Assembly: GCA_030142905.1 (NCBI GenBank)
Contig: JASJOG010000028.1
Location: 2,108,001 to 2,172,000, forward strand
Length of the DNA: 64,000 nucleotides
Reading direction: 5' to 3'
Source: Heliopora coerulea
Lineage: Eukaryota; Cnidaria; Anthozoa; Scleralcyonacea; Helioporidae
The notes under the pieces are model-generated. The model saw only the letters and a list, made by a program, of their open reading frames with translations. It was not told the DNA's origin and did no database searches. How positions within the stretch are numbered: position 1 is the stretch's first letter; the number at the start of each line of letters is the position of its first letter. This document shows, in pieces, positions 20,641 to 31,031 of this stretch. The translations under genes were made by a program, and so were the position numbers.

Positions 20641-22829
20641 CTTTGTTGACTATGCCTATAGTATGTGACTTCTTTGGAGTCTTATATCTGTAACCAGAGT
20701 AGCACTCTACTTTATGCTAAAGTCATCATTTTTTGAAAAGAAATAAATTCTATTTCGTAATTAAGCCATGAAATTTGAGTTAAAGTTTCATGATCTAAGT
20801 TCCTCAAAATCCTCAGACCTTTCATTATTTCAATTAGAGTTTTCAAAAAGTTAAAGAAATATATTCCAACACCTCGAGAGATACCATTTAACCATGAGAA
20901 CCCGCGCAAGGGGACGCAAGTGAGTCACTTGTCTCCACCGGATCTGTTCAACTTTCTTTAGCTTATTTTTATTAATGCATACCTTATAACATCATCAATT
21001 CAACGACCTTCTCGTACCTTTTACTAAGAAAAAAACTTACACTAGACCCATGTTACTGATAATAGTAAAAGCTCAAAATGTGAATGACATTCAGTTTCAT
21101 GTCTCACGGATCTCAAATAAAATCACCACTCAATCGCCCAGTCCTGCTGTTTAACTCAATTTACCATTAACTTTATGTTAGAGGCTTTGGCATCATTCGG
21201 GCTTGGTACCCTGGGCACTGGCAGTCGGACACAGATGTGAACATAGCTTGTGTCCTGGTGCTCGAGTCGCAGTGCCAGAGTGTAGAGTGACAGAGAAGTA
21301 CTGGAATATCGTATTTAATATCAAATTCTCTAATTATATATCTATTTATCACTCGGGATGCGAGTATGACGACATTTTGTTCGTTAAGAATTTTTGTCTA
21401 CACTTAGACAAAATCTTGCAAACGCTGTTTACACTCAACCCAAAAGAAATAGATAAAGAGATATTCTAGTGTTTATCGTGCCAACTTTCGGCTGGAATAA
21501 TGAAAGTTTACTTTAAGCAGTGTAGGCTAATCATGAAACTTTTTATTCGTATTAAATATAAGATCTATTTCCACCATGTTGGATGACATGAATTTGTATC
21601 ATCCGACATGGCGTCCAAAAACATAATGTCTTTTATTTTGTTTTACTTTTGTTTTGTCCTTTTATTTTGTTAATGTCCTTTAGTTTCTTCCAAGAGGTAC
21701 CTTGTACACAGCCGCTGTTTACCTGACTGGTAAGAGAGCCTGTGCACTGAAATTCATAATCTTATGTTCGGTCGCGTGGACTTTCGCAATTTGAACGTTG
21801 CCGTTTTCAAGTTTGGAACAAAAAATGAGGATAGGAATGATCAGCGTTCTGTCAAAAATTTGATTTATCAGTTACAGACATGCTTGTTTGAAACCTGAAC
21901 GAACATGAATGGGAACGCACTTCGAGCTGTATTGTACAAAGAGCAGGAAGGGAATTTTGAAAAGATTACACTCATGAACAACTGCTCCATTGAAAAGTCT
22001 TATAATTGATTATTCTTCCAGTTAATATCATTTTGTCATTACAGTTTATGCAAAATTCACACGAAGCAGCCAGAGCATAATTAGCAACGAAGCTCACTGT
22101 CGCTTTCATCATTGTGCATGGTAAGCAACGGTTGTGCACAGAGTAACATGAAGAAGCATGAACTAAATCTCTACTTACTGTTTTTTTGTGGTGTGAGTGC
22201 AGAAATGACTAGACACGCGTTTCTTTAAGCTAATGCAAATTTTGAGGACCCAAACTCCCTCACTATTACTTAATTGTTTCACCCTTTAAGTCATTAATCT
22301 GTTCTCACGCTGGGATCAAAAGATAAGGGCGTGACCAACCAAACTCCAAATAAAAGGTGATCAATTCCCAAGAAAACTGTACGTTTGAAATATGGACAAA
22401 CATGGAATTAAAAAATAGCACTTTAAATGGTAACATACAAATAGTAAAAAAAGAGCTTTGAAAGTATAATGCTCACTTGATAAACTATAATTGATAATTC
22501 TTCATCTTAACATGTTTTAGGTATTATAATTTATGGAAGATAGTAGTTAATGGAAAATTCATATGTCCCAGAAAAAGATTAGCGACGGGAACCCACAGTC
22601 ACACAGACTCATAAGGTGAGCAAGAATAACATTAAAATTTCTCCGTATATATCTCTCGTGTTTTCAGTGGAGAGTTTGATAATTAGAGATTTTACTCACG
22701 GAAAAAAAATGTTCCTCCTTGTCAAGTTACCAACCACAATATCTCCTATTCTTCTGAGCTAATGCATGTTTTGAAGACCCAAACTTCACATTATTTAAAG
22801 CTTCAACATCTTTGCAGTTGCTCAATTTA

Positions 22830-23560
22830 TAATTCCATTCCAGCAGCAGTGTTGCCAGATGACCAGTGACTTAAAATGCAAAATCGACCGCCAAAAAGGC
22901 CAAATCACGCAAAAAATGGCCAGATTTTTTTAATGTCACTAAGTTGTGTATCCACCTTGGACTTATGTGTTCGATTGTCTTCTATACAAACCTAAATTTT
23001 CGCCGAGGTTGTAGAGAATTTTATATAGTCCTGTGACCAGTTGAGTGCTCAGGACCACTTTAATACTGCTACGATTCAGCGGGACTCGTAATGCTGGCGC
23101 CAAAAGGCTCACGTGGGTGGTGGTTGGGTGATGGTGTGTTCCTATAGTTGGACTGTTGAAGTGCTGCGTTGGTTGGTAAGCGGATACAGTCCTTAAAATT
23201 TCCAAATTTTAAGTAGTAATGGATTTAAAAAGTTCTACAGTCATTTTAAGACGCTACCTATATTACAAAACACCACGACATACAATGTTAACAACATAAT
23301 TTATTACATAAGATGAAAGCAAACTTAAACTCAGTGAGCTAACATGCATTTTTGTGAAACGTGCTAGATGACCAATCATGATCATTATATAAAATATTTT
23401 ATACAACATAATACATTCCATATAAAAATTAACTTACTCGGTACCAGAGACGTAGATAGTGAGGGTGTGAAGGGTGGCAGACCTCCACAATATAGATAAC
23501 ACACATACACATAAACACACATGCCAAGCTAGAAAATTCTCTGTCTATTAATTTTCAACG
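22830..23560. other. No gene seen
   Basis: Non-coding AT-rich sequence. A CAGAGACGTAGATAGTGAGG string near 23445-23465, directly before the truncated gene-family copy, resembles a hAT element end but has no partner. Confidence 0.3.
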
Positions 23561-23566
23561 TAACTG

Positions 23567-24113
23567 CAAGACAAAACTACCAGAAGAATATCTTGGTCAG
23601 TATGCTTTAAGTCACAATTTCTATATGCGATTTATTAAAACGGATGTGGACTCTTGACAGTTTGTTGAAGAAACCACCTCAATGATTCACAATGCTTTAA
23701 AGGAGAAACTGCATATTAAACAAGGTTTTGCAATAATGAATTCATTTAATGCTAAAGAGATTTGTAATGAGTTTAATCTGGCGTCCGGTTCCGAAATTAT
23801 AATGCGTATGTCACCATGTAACTTTTTTTCCAATATGAATTCCTTTGATGTTGGTGAACAACAGCATTACAAATACGACATGTATGAATGTCTCTTCACT
23901 GGTGTAATCGGAAAATCAGCTGGTACGTTTTATCATGCAATTTCAACCATAAATAATAATTTATCTTGTGTCATGGGGTCTAGAGTACAGGAGGATAAAG
24001 CACAACAGTTTGTAAACCTCTGTTTTAACTCTTTCAATGACCGGCAGTGTAGAAGTTCAGAGTTTATCAAGTCCTCATTCCATGTCAGAGGATGCTTGAG
24101 CGCTTCAGAGTAG
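23567..24113 (+). pseudogene. HxxxDG acyltransferase-like family, C-terminal fragment
   Basis: Contains only the C-terminal third of the family. The homology begins abruptly at 23567 with a PEEYLGQYALSHNF-type block. A stop falls at 23656, where other copies have Trp in FWQF. The sequence continues with TSMIHNALKEKLHIKQGFAI, IIMRMSPCN, the YECLFTGVIGKSAG block and EDKAQQFVNLCFNSF, ending at 24113 with a tail differing from its relatives. The acyl-CoA/acceptor half with the HxxxDG motif is absent. It shares DNA similarity with 32.0-32.5, 38.2-38.7 and 52.5-53.0 kb. Not functional. Confidence 0.75.
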
Positions 24114-25246
24114 AGATTTATTCAGTGTAATAAAGTAGACTTCATGGCTCAATCAAAGAAAAAGAGTTATAAAACGTATTATTGGAGTAAAAAGTTCCCA
24201 AACAAACGCCCCTGAATACTAACGAGAGAAATAAAGGATTTAACGCTTCTGTTAAAACAAACAATGAATACAGTGTGTGTCATCGTATAAATCGTTTGCT
24301 TCAACTGTATTTTCCCTGTGCTTCAAAGCCTACACCTCTTGACCATTTCAAGCACCAGGGAATAATGAACACTAAAATGCTCGATCAGGATTTGCTCAGT
24401 GGGTGCAACCGTTTTCTAACTATGCTGTGAGTACTATTTCCCACACAACACTTTTGTTCGTTGACAAACCCTTAATTACCAAAACGCACTTCAGATAGCA
24501 GCTTACAGGAAAAGAACTTTAAAAGTGTTGCACAATTGAACAATTGTTCAATAAAAGTCCAATACAATCGACAACTCTTCACATTCATATGCCTGCGATA
24601 TTATGATTTATGGAAAGCTCACGACCCAAAAAATGATAAGCGACGAGAACACACACACACTCACTCGTGAGATGAGCAATGGCTGTGCACGGGATATTAA
24701 GAACTACCAAATGAAAATCCCGCCTTAATTGTTTCTCTTGGTTTGAGTGCAGAAATGTCCATGCACAATATTGACTATTTTTCAAAGGTAGTGGAAGGTT
24801 TGATCGCCCAAACTCCACAGAATTATTTAACTTATTAATTAATTAAGTCAGTAATATTCAAACTTTGTTGTTCTCATGGTGGGGTCAAACGAGCGTGGGT
24901 ACGATTTATCAATTTTCTGCCTAAGAGTTTATTCCGAGCAAACGTTCACGTTTTAAGCACGACAAGCGTGAAGAAAATCGTACATCAGACTATAATTTAC
25001 AAATAGCAGGAAAAAAACTTTGAAGTTGTCACACATTCGAGTAACTACTCGGTAAAGATCTGCTATAACTGATAATTCATCATGTTAATATTAATTTGGT
25101 ATTTTAGTCGACGTAAAATTCATATAAGCCAGAATATGATTAGCGACAGCAACTCAGAGACGCTGTTTATTAAGGTTGATATGAATAATATAAAAATCTT
25201 TGAGATGTATATATTTGGGAAATGCGGGAGCTTGGAGATATCTCGA

Positions 25247-25296
25247 TTGATAGATGGATGTTCGTCAAGCTCTATCCTCAGAAAAACTCCCACATT
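25247..25296 (-). repeat. SINE tail fragment
   Basis: Read on the minus strand it matches the segment following the tRNA-like head at 28385-28428 (shared CTTGACGAAC and CATCTATCAATC strings). It lies just outside the left arm of the PLE inverted duplication, with its head missing. Confidence 0.5.
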
Positions 25297-25314
25297 TCCA
25301 AAATGTTTGTTAAT

Positions 25315-25316
<2 letters not shown>

Positions 25317-25359
<43 letters not shown>
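25317..25359. repeat. (TA)n microsatellite
   Basis: About 43 bases of alternating T and A, close to the outer edge of the left arm of the inverted PLE duplication. A matching TA run lies at 28189-28214, outside the right arm. Confidence 0.95.
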
Positions 25360-25423
25360 CTGAGATGATAATGTTTACGATGAATCCAAGAGTGCTGGAT
25401 ACCATATGGGGCAGAGCTTAAAT

Positions 25424-26762
25424 GTAGTGAGATTGCTTATATGGTTGCTACTCCGAGTTTCACGCGGATGCGATCTTCAGGCAACTGAAACAGCGTCGAT
25501 TCATTGTCTCCTTTTTCTCTGGTCATTGACGTCATGGTTTGCGATGGTTGGATGACTCATCGCTATTGTCCTCGTGTGGCTTGTCTTTGAGAAATCCGTT
25601 CCAGTGTCTGCACTTTGAGACGATCTCCGATCTTTTGTTGAGAAGGTTCTTTAGGTGTTTTTTTAGGTGTGCTTTCATGATGCAAAGCTTTTCCTCCAGG
25701 CAAAGGTTACATCTTTTTGCTCCGCTTGTGTAGGCCGCGGCTCTTTTCACGATCGCCCATTTTATATTGAAAGATTGGCTATTTGATTTTAGATCCCATA
25801 CGTATTTTGATAGTACAGTCTCATTGGAGTACTTGCTATCTTTGAAGGATTTGATGTGGTCTCTGTGTCGTTCTTTAAAGCTGTTTGCTATCATTCCTAT
25901 GTACTGTTTTATCTCTCCGGTGTCTGTCGTGGTTACGTCGGGTCTATAAACGATGTTGTCAGTTAAGCAGTTACCTTGAAGCGGGCACTGTCCTTTTGTT
26001 CTGCAGTTGCAATTATCTGTTCTCTGAAGCTTTCTATTTTCATATTTATTTAGGATTCGGGAGTTATATTTGGTGATCATAGTCTTCATGTTGTCCATGC
26101 AGCTGTAGCTAATTTTGACTGTGTTCCGGTTGAAGATTTTGTGCAGAGTGCATGACTCAGGAAAATGCTTGTCAATTAGTTTTAGAAAGTTATGGCCAAT
26201 TTTTGATCTGATTTTCTTGCTATATGGTGGGTTGAACCATATAATGTTTCTGCGTCTACGTTTTTGGGACGATGTAGATTCGGGCGTCTTGTCGCTGTCG
26301 GAGATATATTGGAGTTTGGTGTTAAAGTGGCTACGTCTTAGTGCGTCTTCGTATATAGGTGCTGCAGAGTCGAAGGTTGATTGGTTTGATGATAATTGTG
26401 AAATGCGAGAATTGATGGAGGCTGGAAGATGTTTGATTATTGATGGGGGATGGTTGGAGTGGCTGATGATGTACAGTGGGTCGTCGTTCGGTTTTCTGTA
26501 CGGTCGGTAGTCACCGTTCATCAGGTTGAACGTGATGTCGAGGAAGTTTACACTCTTCAGATTAGTTTGGGCTGTGATTTTTAGGCCAAGTTGGTCGAAA
26601 ATCTTGATTAGCTCTTTCCTTGTTTTATCAGCCGATCGACCGGTGGTGTTCTTTAGAAGTGCTAGCCCGTCGTCTCGGTAAAGGCCCACGTTGTTTTTCC
26701 CAAATTTACTGGTTAGCACATTGAGAATAAACAGGCCGACTAATTCGCATACTTCGGCGCCG
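25424..26762 (-). mobile_element. Penelope-like RT/GIY-YIG 3' half, left arm of inverted duplication
   Basis: The minus-strand ORF 26719-25532 (395 codons, open) starts within the RT. GLYRDDG contains the catalytic aspartates near 26665, followed by NFLDITFNL. A region with IIWFNPPYSKK, LIDKHFPES and IFNRNTVKISYSCM follows, then a Cys-rich cluster (CNCRTKGQCPLQGNC) and a GIY-YIG-like endonuclease (IVYRPDV, QYIG, FKERHRDH, ETVLSKYVW), and a C-terminal CNLCLEEK zinc-knuckle-like motif. RT fingers and N-terminus are missing, so it cannot work alone. Its 3' end carries a hammerhead-like motif. It is almost identical to 26842-28192 in reverse orientation. Confidence 0.85.
25444..25485 (-). ncRNA. 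Hammerhead-like ribozyme motif in PLE 3' end
   Basis: On the minus strand: stem I GTTGC (plus 25485-25481) pairs with GCAAC (plus 25448-25444). The core is CTGAAGA (plus 25480-25474). Stem II is CGC/GCG around ATCC, with a U-U apposition at its base. Then GAAA (plus 25461-25458), and stem III ACTC/GAGT with a one-base loop, followed by A at the cleavage position. The homologous motif at 62823-62866 has compensated changes in stem III, which supports the fold. Confidence 0.68.
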
Positions 26763-26841
26763 AGGTATGCGATGTTGCAATGGGCGGTTACAATGGGGGG
26801 TTACGACGGGGGAGTTACGATGTTGCAATGGGGAGTTACGA
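26763..26841. repeat. Spacer of the PLE palindrome, short tandem repeats
   Basis: A 79-bp spacer between arms, made of repeated TTGCAATGGG, GGGAGTTACGA and GGTTAC strings. In the plus direction it reads in frame into the right-arm RT as glycine- and tyrosine-rich peptide (MGSYDGAEVCE), which looks like the RT motif preceding YRDD, so the repeats probably arose by slippage within RT sequence. Confidence 0.7.
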
Positions 26842-28192
26842 CGGCGCCGAGGTATGCGAATTATTCGGCCTGTTTATTCTCAATGAGCTAACCAGTAAAT
26901 TTGGGAAAAACAACGTGGGCCTTTACCGAGACGACGGGCTAGCACTTCTAAAGAACACCACCGGTCGATCGGCTGATAAAACAAGGAAAGAGCTAATCAA
27001 GATTTTCGACCAACTTGGCCTAAAAATTACAGCCCAAACTAATCTGAAGAGTGTAAACTTCCTCGACATCACGTTCAACCTGATGAACGGTGACTACCGA
27101 CCGTACAGAAAACCGAACGACGACCCACTGTACATCATCAGCCACTCCAACCATCCCCCATCAATAATCAAACATCTTCCAGCCTCCATCAATTCTCGCA
27201 TTTCACAATTATCATCAAACCAATCAACCTTCGACTCTGCAGCACCTATATACGAAGACGCACTAAGACGTAGCCACTTTAACACCAAACTCCAATATAT
27301 CTCCGACAGCGACAAGACGCCCGAATCTACATCGTCCCAAAAACGTAGACGCAGAAACATTATATGGTTCAACCCACCATATAGCAAGAAAATCAGATCA
27401 AAAATTGGCCATAACTTTCTAAAACTAATTGACAAGCATTTTCCTGAGTCATGCACTCTGCACAAAATCTTCAACCGGAACACAGTCAAAATTAGCTACA
27501 GCTGCATGGACAACATGAAGACTATGATCACCAAATATAACTCCCGAATCCTAAATAAATATGAAAATAGAAAGCTTCAGAGAACAGATAATTGCAACTG
27601 CAGAACAAAAGGACAGTGCCCGCTTCAAGGTAACTGCTTAACTGACAACATCGTTTATAGACCCGACGTAACCACGACAGACACCGGAGAGATAAAACAG
27701 TACATAGGAATGATAGCAAACAGCTTTAAAGAACGACACAGAGACCACATCAAATCCTTCAAAGATAGCAAGTACTCCAATGAGACTGTACTATCAAAAT
27801 ACGTATGGGATCTAAAATCAAATAGCCAATCTTTCAATATAAAATGGGCGATCGTGAAAAGAGCCGCGGCCTACACAAGCGGAGCAAAAAGATGTAACCT
27901 TTGCCTGGAGGAAAAGCTTTGCATCATGAAAGCACACCTAAAAAAACACCTAAAGAACCTTCTCAACAAAAGATCGGAGATCGTCTCAAAGTGCAGACAC
28001 CGGAACAGATTTCTCATCTCAAAGACAAGCCACACGAGGACAATAGCGATGAGTCATCCAACCATCGCAAACCATGACGTCAATGACCAGAGAAAAAGGA
28101 GACAATGAATCGACGCTGTTTCAGTTGCCTGAAGATCGCATCCGCATGAAACTCGGAGTAGCAACCATATACTCTTAAGCGAAATCTCACTA
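26842..28192 (+). mobile_element. Penelope-like RT/GIY-YIG 3' half, right arm of inverted duplication
   Basis: The plus-strand ORF 26780-28108 (through the spacer) encodes the same protein as the left arm: CELFGLFILNELTSKFG, GLYRDDG, the NPPYSKK block, Cys cluster, GIY-YIG and the C-terminal zinc-knuckle-like motif. The two arms differ only at a few sites. The main ones are a small insertion near 28015, which changes the last residues, and some 10 bases near 28175. Such identity over about 1.34 kb points to a very recent inverted duplication or to gene conversion between the arms. Confidence 0.85.
28124..28165 (+). ncRNA. Hammerhead-like motif, mutated copy
   Basis: The same motif as at 25444-25485, on the plus strand: GTTGC (28124-28128), CTGAAGA (28129-28135), GAAA, ACTC/GAGT, GCAAC (28161-28165). 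The stem II partner reads GCA where the other arm has GCG, so one stem II pair is lost here. Confidence 0.55.
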
Positions 28193-28302
28193 TATATATA
28201 TATATATATATATATCATTATAACATTATTAAGTAGAGTGGCTCCCTCTTAGGTTGCACATATGTCGAACTTGCAAACTTGCACCTTAGCTCACCATCTG
28301 AG

Positions 28303-28428
28303 TCTTGGTAGCTCAATGGTTAGAGTGTCTAAGCGATCATCAGAAGGTTGCGGGTTCGATCCTTGTCTAGGGCCCAGAAATCGTTTTTCTGAGGCTAGAG
28401 CTTGACGAACGTTCATCTATCAATCAAA
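28303..28428 (+). repeat. tRNA-derived SINE
   Basis: A-box-like TAGCTCAATGGT (28309-28320) and B-box GGGTTCGATCC (about 28352-28362), then a short body with a CTTGACGAACGTTCATC string. The spacing fits a pol III internal promoter. The head is tRNA-like but stems are imperfect, and a related tail lies at 25247-25296. SINE is the likeliest reading. Confidence 0.6.
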
Positions 28429-28832
28429 AAAATTCTTTCCTTACTTTCTTTTGGTTTGAATAAAAATTTGCATTTAAAAGACACTTTTCATGTACCCCAA
28501 AAGAAAGTCTTCCTCATTTAGTGATGAGGTTAAAAAATTTCTACTCAAAGCTAATCCATGTTTTGAAAATTCAAACTTCAAATTATTACTTGGAATATCA
28601 ATCTTATGCGTTTGGTTACAATAGTTTATAATTCCTTTCCTGCTGAATGGCTGGCGTTTTAAAGAAAACCGAAGTCTCATAAATTTGAATTCTGAGTAGC
28701 TTCGGATCACGTGCTTGACATTATAGCGCAAGTGGCCTCTTCAAAGCGTATGGTTTATTTTGCCAATACTAAACGACACACATCGCCTTAAGAAAAGGAA
28801 GCGTTTACATCAATCTCGAATTCATCTGTAAA

Positions 28833-29000
28833 ATGATGTTGAGTTGTGCATTTCTTCCAGTATGTTTTGTTTTCATTTGTACTATCCTAATTTACAAGCT
28901 GATGAAAAACCCGACCAGATCAACAAAAATTACTGGCAACCGACGCCATAAAACCACGCGACCTCTCGATAAATTAGAGTTAATTTTGGTTAATTTCCTA
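28833..29000 (+). pseudogene. HxxxDG acyltransferase-like family, N-terminal fragment
   Basis: Begins at ATG 28833 with the family's membrane anchor (FLPVCFVFICTILIYKLM), a basic stretch (RSTKITGNRRHKTTRPLDK) and LELI. Homology stops near 28995 and the frame closes at 29027. The 20 bases before the ATG are shared with the other copies. Only the anchor survives. Confidence 0.7.
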
Positions 29001-29062
29001 AGTCCAAACTTACTCACCTCACTTTGAGAGAAGTAACAGTTCACACCAGGTTCCAAGAGATC

Positions 29063-29395
29063 TGTAAAATTTCGTTGAATTCTGGATTTCTTCCAATTTG
29101 TTTTGTTTTCATTTGTGCTATCCTAATTTACAAGCTCATGAAAGCCCTGACCAATCAAACAAATTGACCAGCCACAAACGTAACAAAGCAAAGCGACCTC
29201 TCTACAAAGTGTGGTCGATGTCGTAGCTGATGAAAGAACGTGATGGTTCTGGTAATGAATGTTTGGTTATCTCACTTAAATCTGAGCAGCGACTTGTCAA
29301 AGAGCATGTGAACGACGCTCTCGTCATTTTAACCAAACGACAACCTATGCTCCGAGCAATTATTGCTTCATCACAAACCACATTACGAAAAGCAC
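29063..29395 (+). pseudogene. HxxxDG acyltransferase-like family, second N-terminal fragment
   Basis: Follows the previous fragment directly. The start codon is ATT in place of ATG. The membrane anchor region (SGFLPICFVFICAILIYKLM) is readable, stops follow, and the ORF 29230-29472 recovers CLVISLKSEQRLVKEHV and VILTKRQPMLRAIIAS. That is the helix preceding the catalytic motif in condensation-type acyltransferases. Homology ends near 29385. 29400-29715 shows nothing recognisable. Confidence 0.7.
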
Positions 29396-29715
29396 AAAAA
29401 CTAAAGCCGGAAAATGACTTCCAAAAATCTGCGGCACTTCAAGTACTAGGTTCGGGTCAGATCTTGCTTTAATTTGCCAAATATCTCGTTCTCCAATCCA
29501 TTTTCGTCCCTAACTCTCCAGATGAATGACTTACTGGTATAACACGTGCTGGTTTTGTGTTTATGTGTTCTGAGACAATTGAGTATGTGGAAATTGATAA
29601 TATTCTCGTCGGCCACCGTTCGCTGCTTTCGACACTTCGAACGTGCATGGCGTCCTAAATTGGCTCAAACTTTGGCTTCAGGGGATCATGCGGCTGAGCT
29701 TATGCAGTTATTGAT

Positions 29716-30285
29716 TCAGTCTTTAAGGTATTCCTCATAAATGTAAATATCAATTCGTTCTTCGATCCGTATATCTGGTGGCTCCCTCTTCGATGAATAT
29801 AAGGCAATTTTAATTGCTTTGCTCAGGTGGTAAAAGAAGGCTGAAGCCCTGTCAGGCAAGAAATCAAGGCTTGGCTCAAATCGTTGCACTACACGACCAA
29901 TTTGGCTAGATTTCTCACCGTTTACTTTTCCGTCTCCACCTCTCCATTCGTCAAAATTACTGGAGAATCCTACAAAGTGAATTTTCACATTGTTTGAGGC
30001 TTTGTCTCGATCAATAATCTACAAAATAAAGATAAAAACGAAGATTCATCAATCAATATATTTAAATTAAATGCGCCAAGATTGCTTAATGCTCGATAAA
30101 ATTCGCACACAAATGAATCCTGTTTACGAAATCTGCTTACCTCGATAGGATATATCTTTTCTGTACTGAATTTCTCTTGTTTTGAACATAATTTATTTGC
30201 TCGAAAACATACAGCACGCTCCACGTTTCGATACAATCCCCAGTGAGAATCTCTTCTCAGGACGCACACGCTTTTCTGTCGCCAT
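29716..30285 (-). CDS. Chromo-barrel/MBT-like protein, two exons (possibly fragmentary)
   Basis: Exon 2 (30018-29716) reads IIDRDKASNNVKIHFVGFSS, then NFDEWR, the pattern of chromo-barrel/tudor-knot domains (strand, HF-x-G-x-S-x-x-x-DEW). An Arg/Glu-rich tail follows with FFYHLSKAIKIALYSSKR and stops at 29716. Exon 1 (30285-30141) ends STEKIYPIE. It is followed by GTAAGC (donor at 30140), and TTTTGTAG precedes exon 2 (acceptor 30020-30019), giving a 122-bp intron in phase 0 that joins the two halves of the barrel. The only upstream ATG (30285) is in a different frame from the exon 1 coding frame, so the start is unresolved. Such domains bind methylated histone tails, but whether this piece is expressed is unknown. 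It may be a gene fragment carried by a repeat. Confidence 0.5.
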
Positions 30286-30289
30286 GTTT

Positions 30290-31030
30290 ACTTTCTAACT
30301 CTATCTCCTCTAGGGCGGAGCCTGGAACCTAATTTAGCAAGTCTCCGCTCTTATAGGGGAGATTTATTGGCTTGTTTATAGTTTACAATGGCATAAACAT
30401 TGACCTATTTAATACAGTGGCCATAAATGGAGTTTACTGGGTTGCGGTGCATTCGGAGTCCCTGTGGATGACTGGCAGGGATTGGAGCCAACATTCGTGG
30501 GTGTGTGACCAGACGAGGTAATTTAAATTACTTTTGATAATTTTTCGTCCTTTTGGTAATTATAAAATTTCAGGTAATTATTTTGGTAAATTTTTGAAAT
30601 TTTGGTATAATTGTTAATTAATTTGGAAATACTTTATTTTATCCATTTCTAAAACTTAACTTTTTAAATTTCCTATCTGACATTCTATCATTATTGAATG
30701 GGTGAAACTTACAAGAATTAGGAACTGCAGTTGTGCGTTTGTAATGCAGTTATTTTCACAATTATGACAAAGAGATCTCATGGCTATCCAAATCGGGTGG
30801 TGGTGGTGCGGCTTCTGATTGTGATTTAGTAATTTTTTGCCAGTATTGGTAATTTTTGCCACCTGATTTGGTAGCTGCCTTTGTAAAAACCTGGTCACAG
30901 ATTCGGGGGAGCGAAGGAGAGCGCTAAGGTAAATACGTGGGTAAAAGCGTCGAGTAGATGTCTAATCCAAGCCTGTTCACATTGTCTTGAGAAGACTGAG
31001 ATTTATCTTCAGGTTTCAAGAGATTCGTAC
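30290..31030. other. No gene seen; possible promoter of the minus-strand gene
   Basis: The first 70 bases upstream of the chromo-barrel-like ORF include a GCTCTTATAGGG string. The remainder is AT-rich with TTTTGGTAATT repeats at 30525-30610. Near 31010 begins the 5' flank of the next gene-family copy. Confidence 0.3.
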
Positions 31031-31031
31031 A

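Larger units (their letters stand above)
18230..22180 (+). repeat. Diverged tandem duplication, period about 2.95 kb
   Basis: Two blocks recur in the same order and orientation. About 18255-18480 matches about 21205-21440 (shared ATATCAAATTCTCTAATTAT at 18358 and 21319). About 18895-19240 matches about 21830-22180 (shared ACGAACATGAA and an AAAAAG-ATTA-CGACG-type string). The offsets are 2.94-2.96 kb. The sequence between is only partly alignable, and one copy contains the GTCGAG minisatellite and other insertions. No gene is recognisable in it. Confidence 0.6.
18895..25170 (+). repeat. Dispersed copies of the acyltransferase-family 5' flank
   Basis: A unit of about 300 bp containing a CAAATAGCAGGAA-type string, a CTTTGAAAGT-type string, a CATTCTTCAT-type string and an AAAAGATTAGCGACG-type string occurs at about 18895-19240, 21830-22180, 22300-22640, 24430-24690 and 24890-25170. 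It also precedes the gene-family copies at 34.6-35.3 kb and 50.77-51.3 kb. The copies are 60-80% alike by eye. They mark old duplications of the upstream region of the HxxxDG gene family. Confidence 0.6.

Noticed and set aside
22963..23205. 80-codon minus-strand ORF with a His/Thr-rich stretch
   Set aside because: No recognisable domain and no splice or promoter evidence; likely chance.
26115..26510. Open frame of 131 codons opposite the PLE arm (and its mirror at 27094-27489)
   Set aside because: It is the antisense shadow of the conserved retroelement coding frame.
28303..28376. Functional tRNA gene
   Set aside because: Box A and box B are fair but cloverleaf stems are imperfect, and the tail is shared with another repeat copy.
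30525..30610. TTTTGGTAATT repeats as a regulatory array
   Set aside because: Short, irregular and AT-rich; compatible with chance low complexity.
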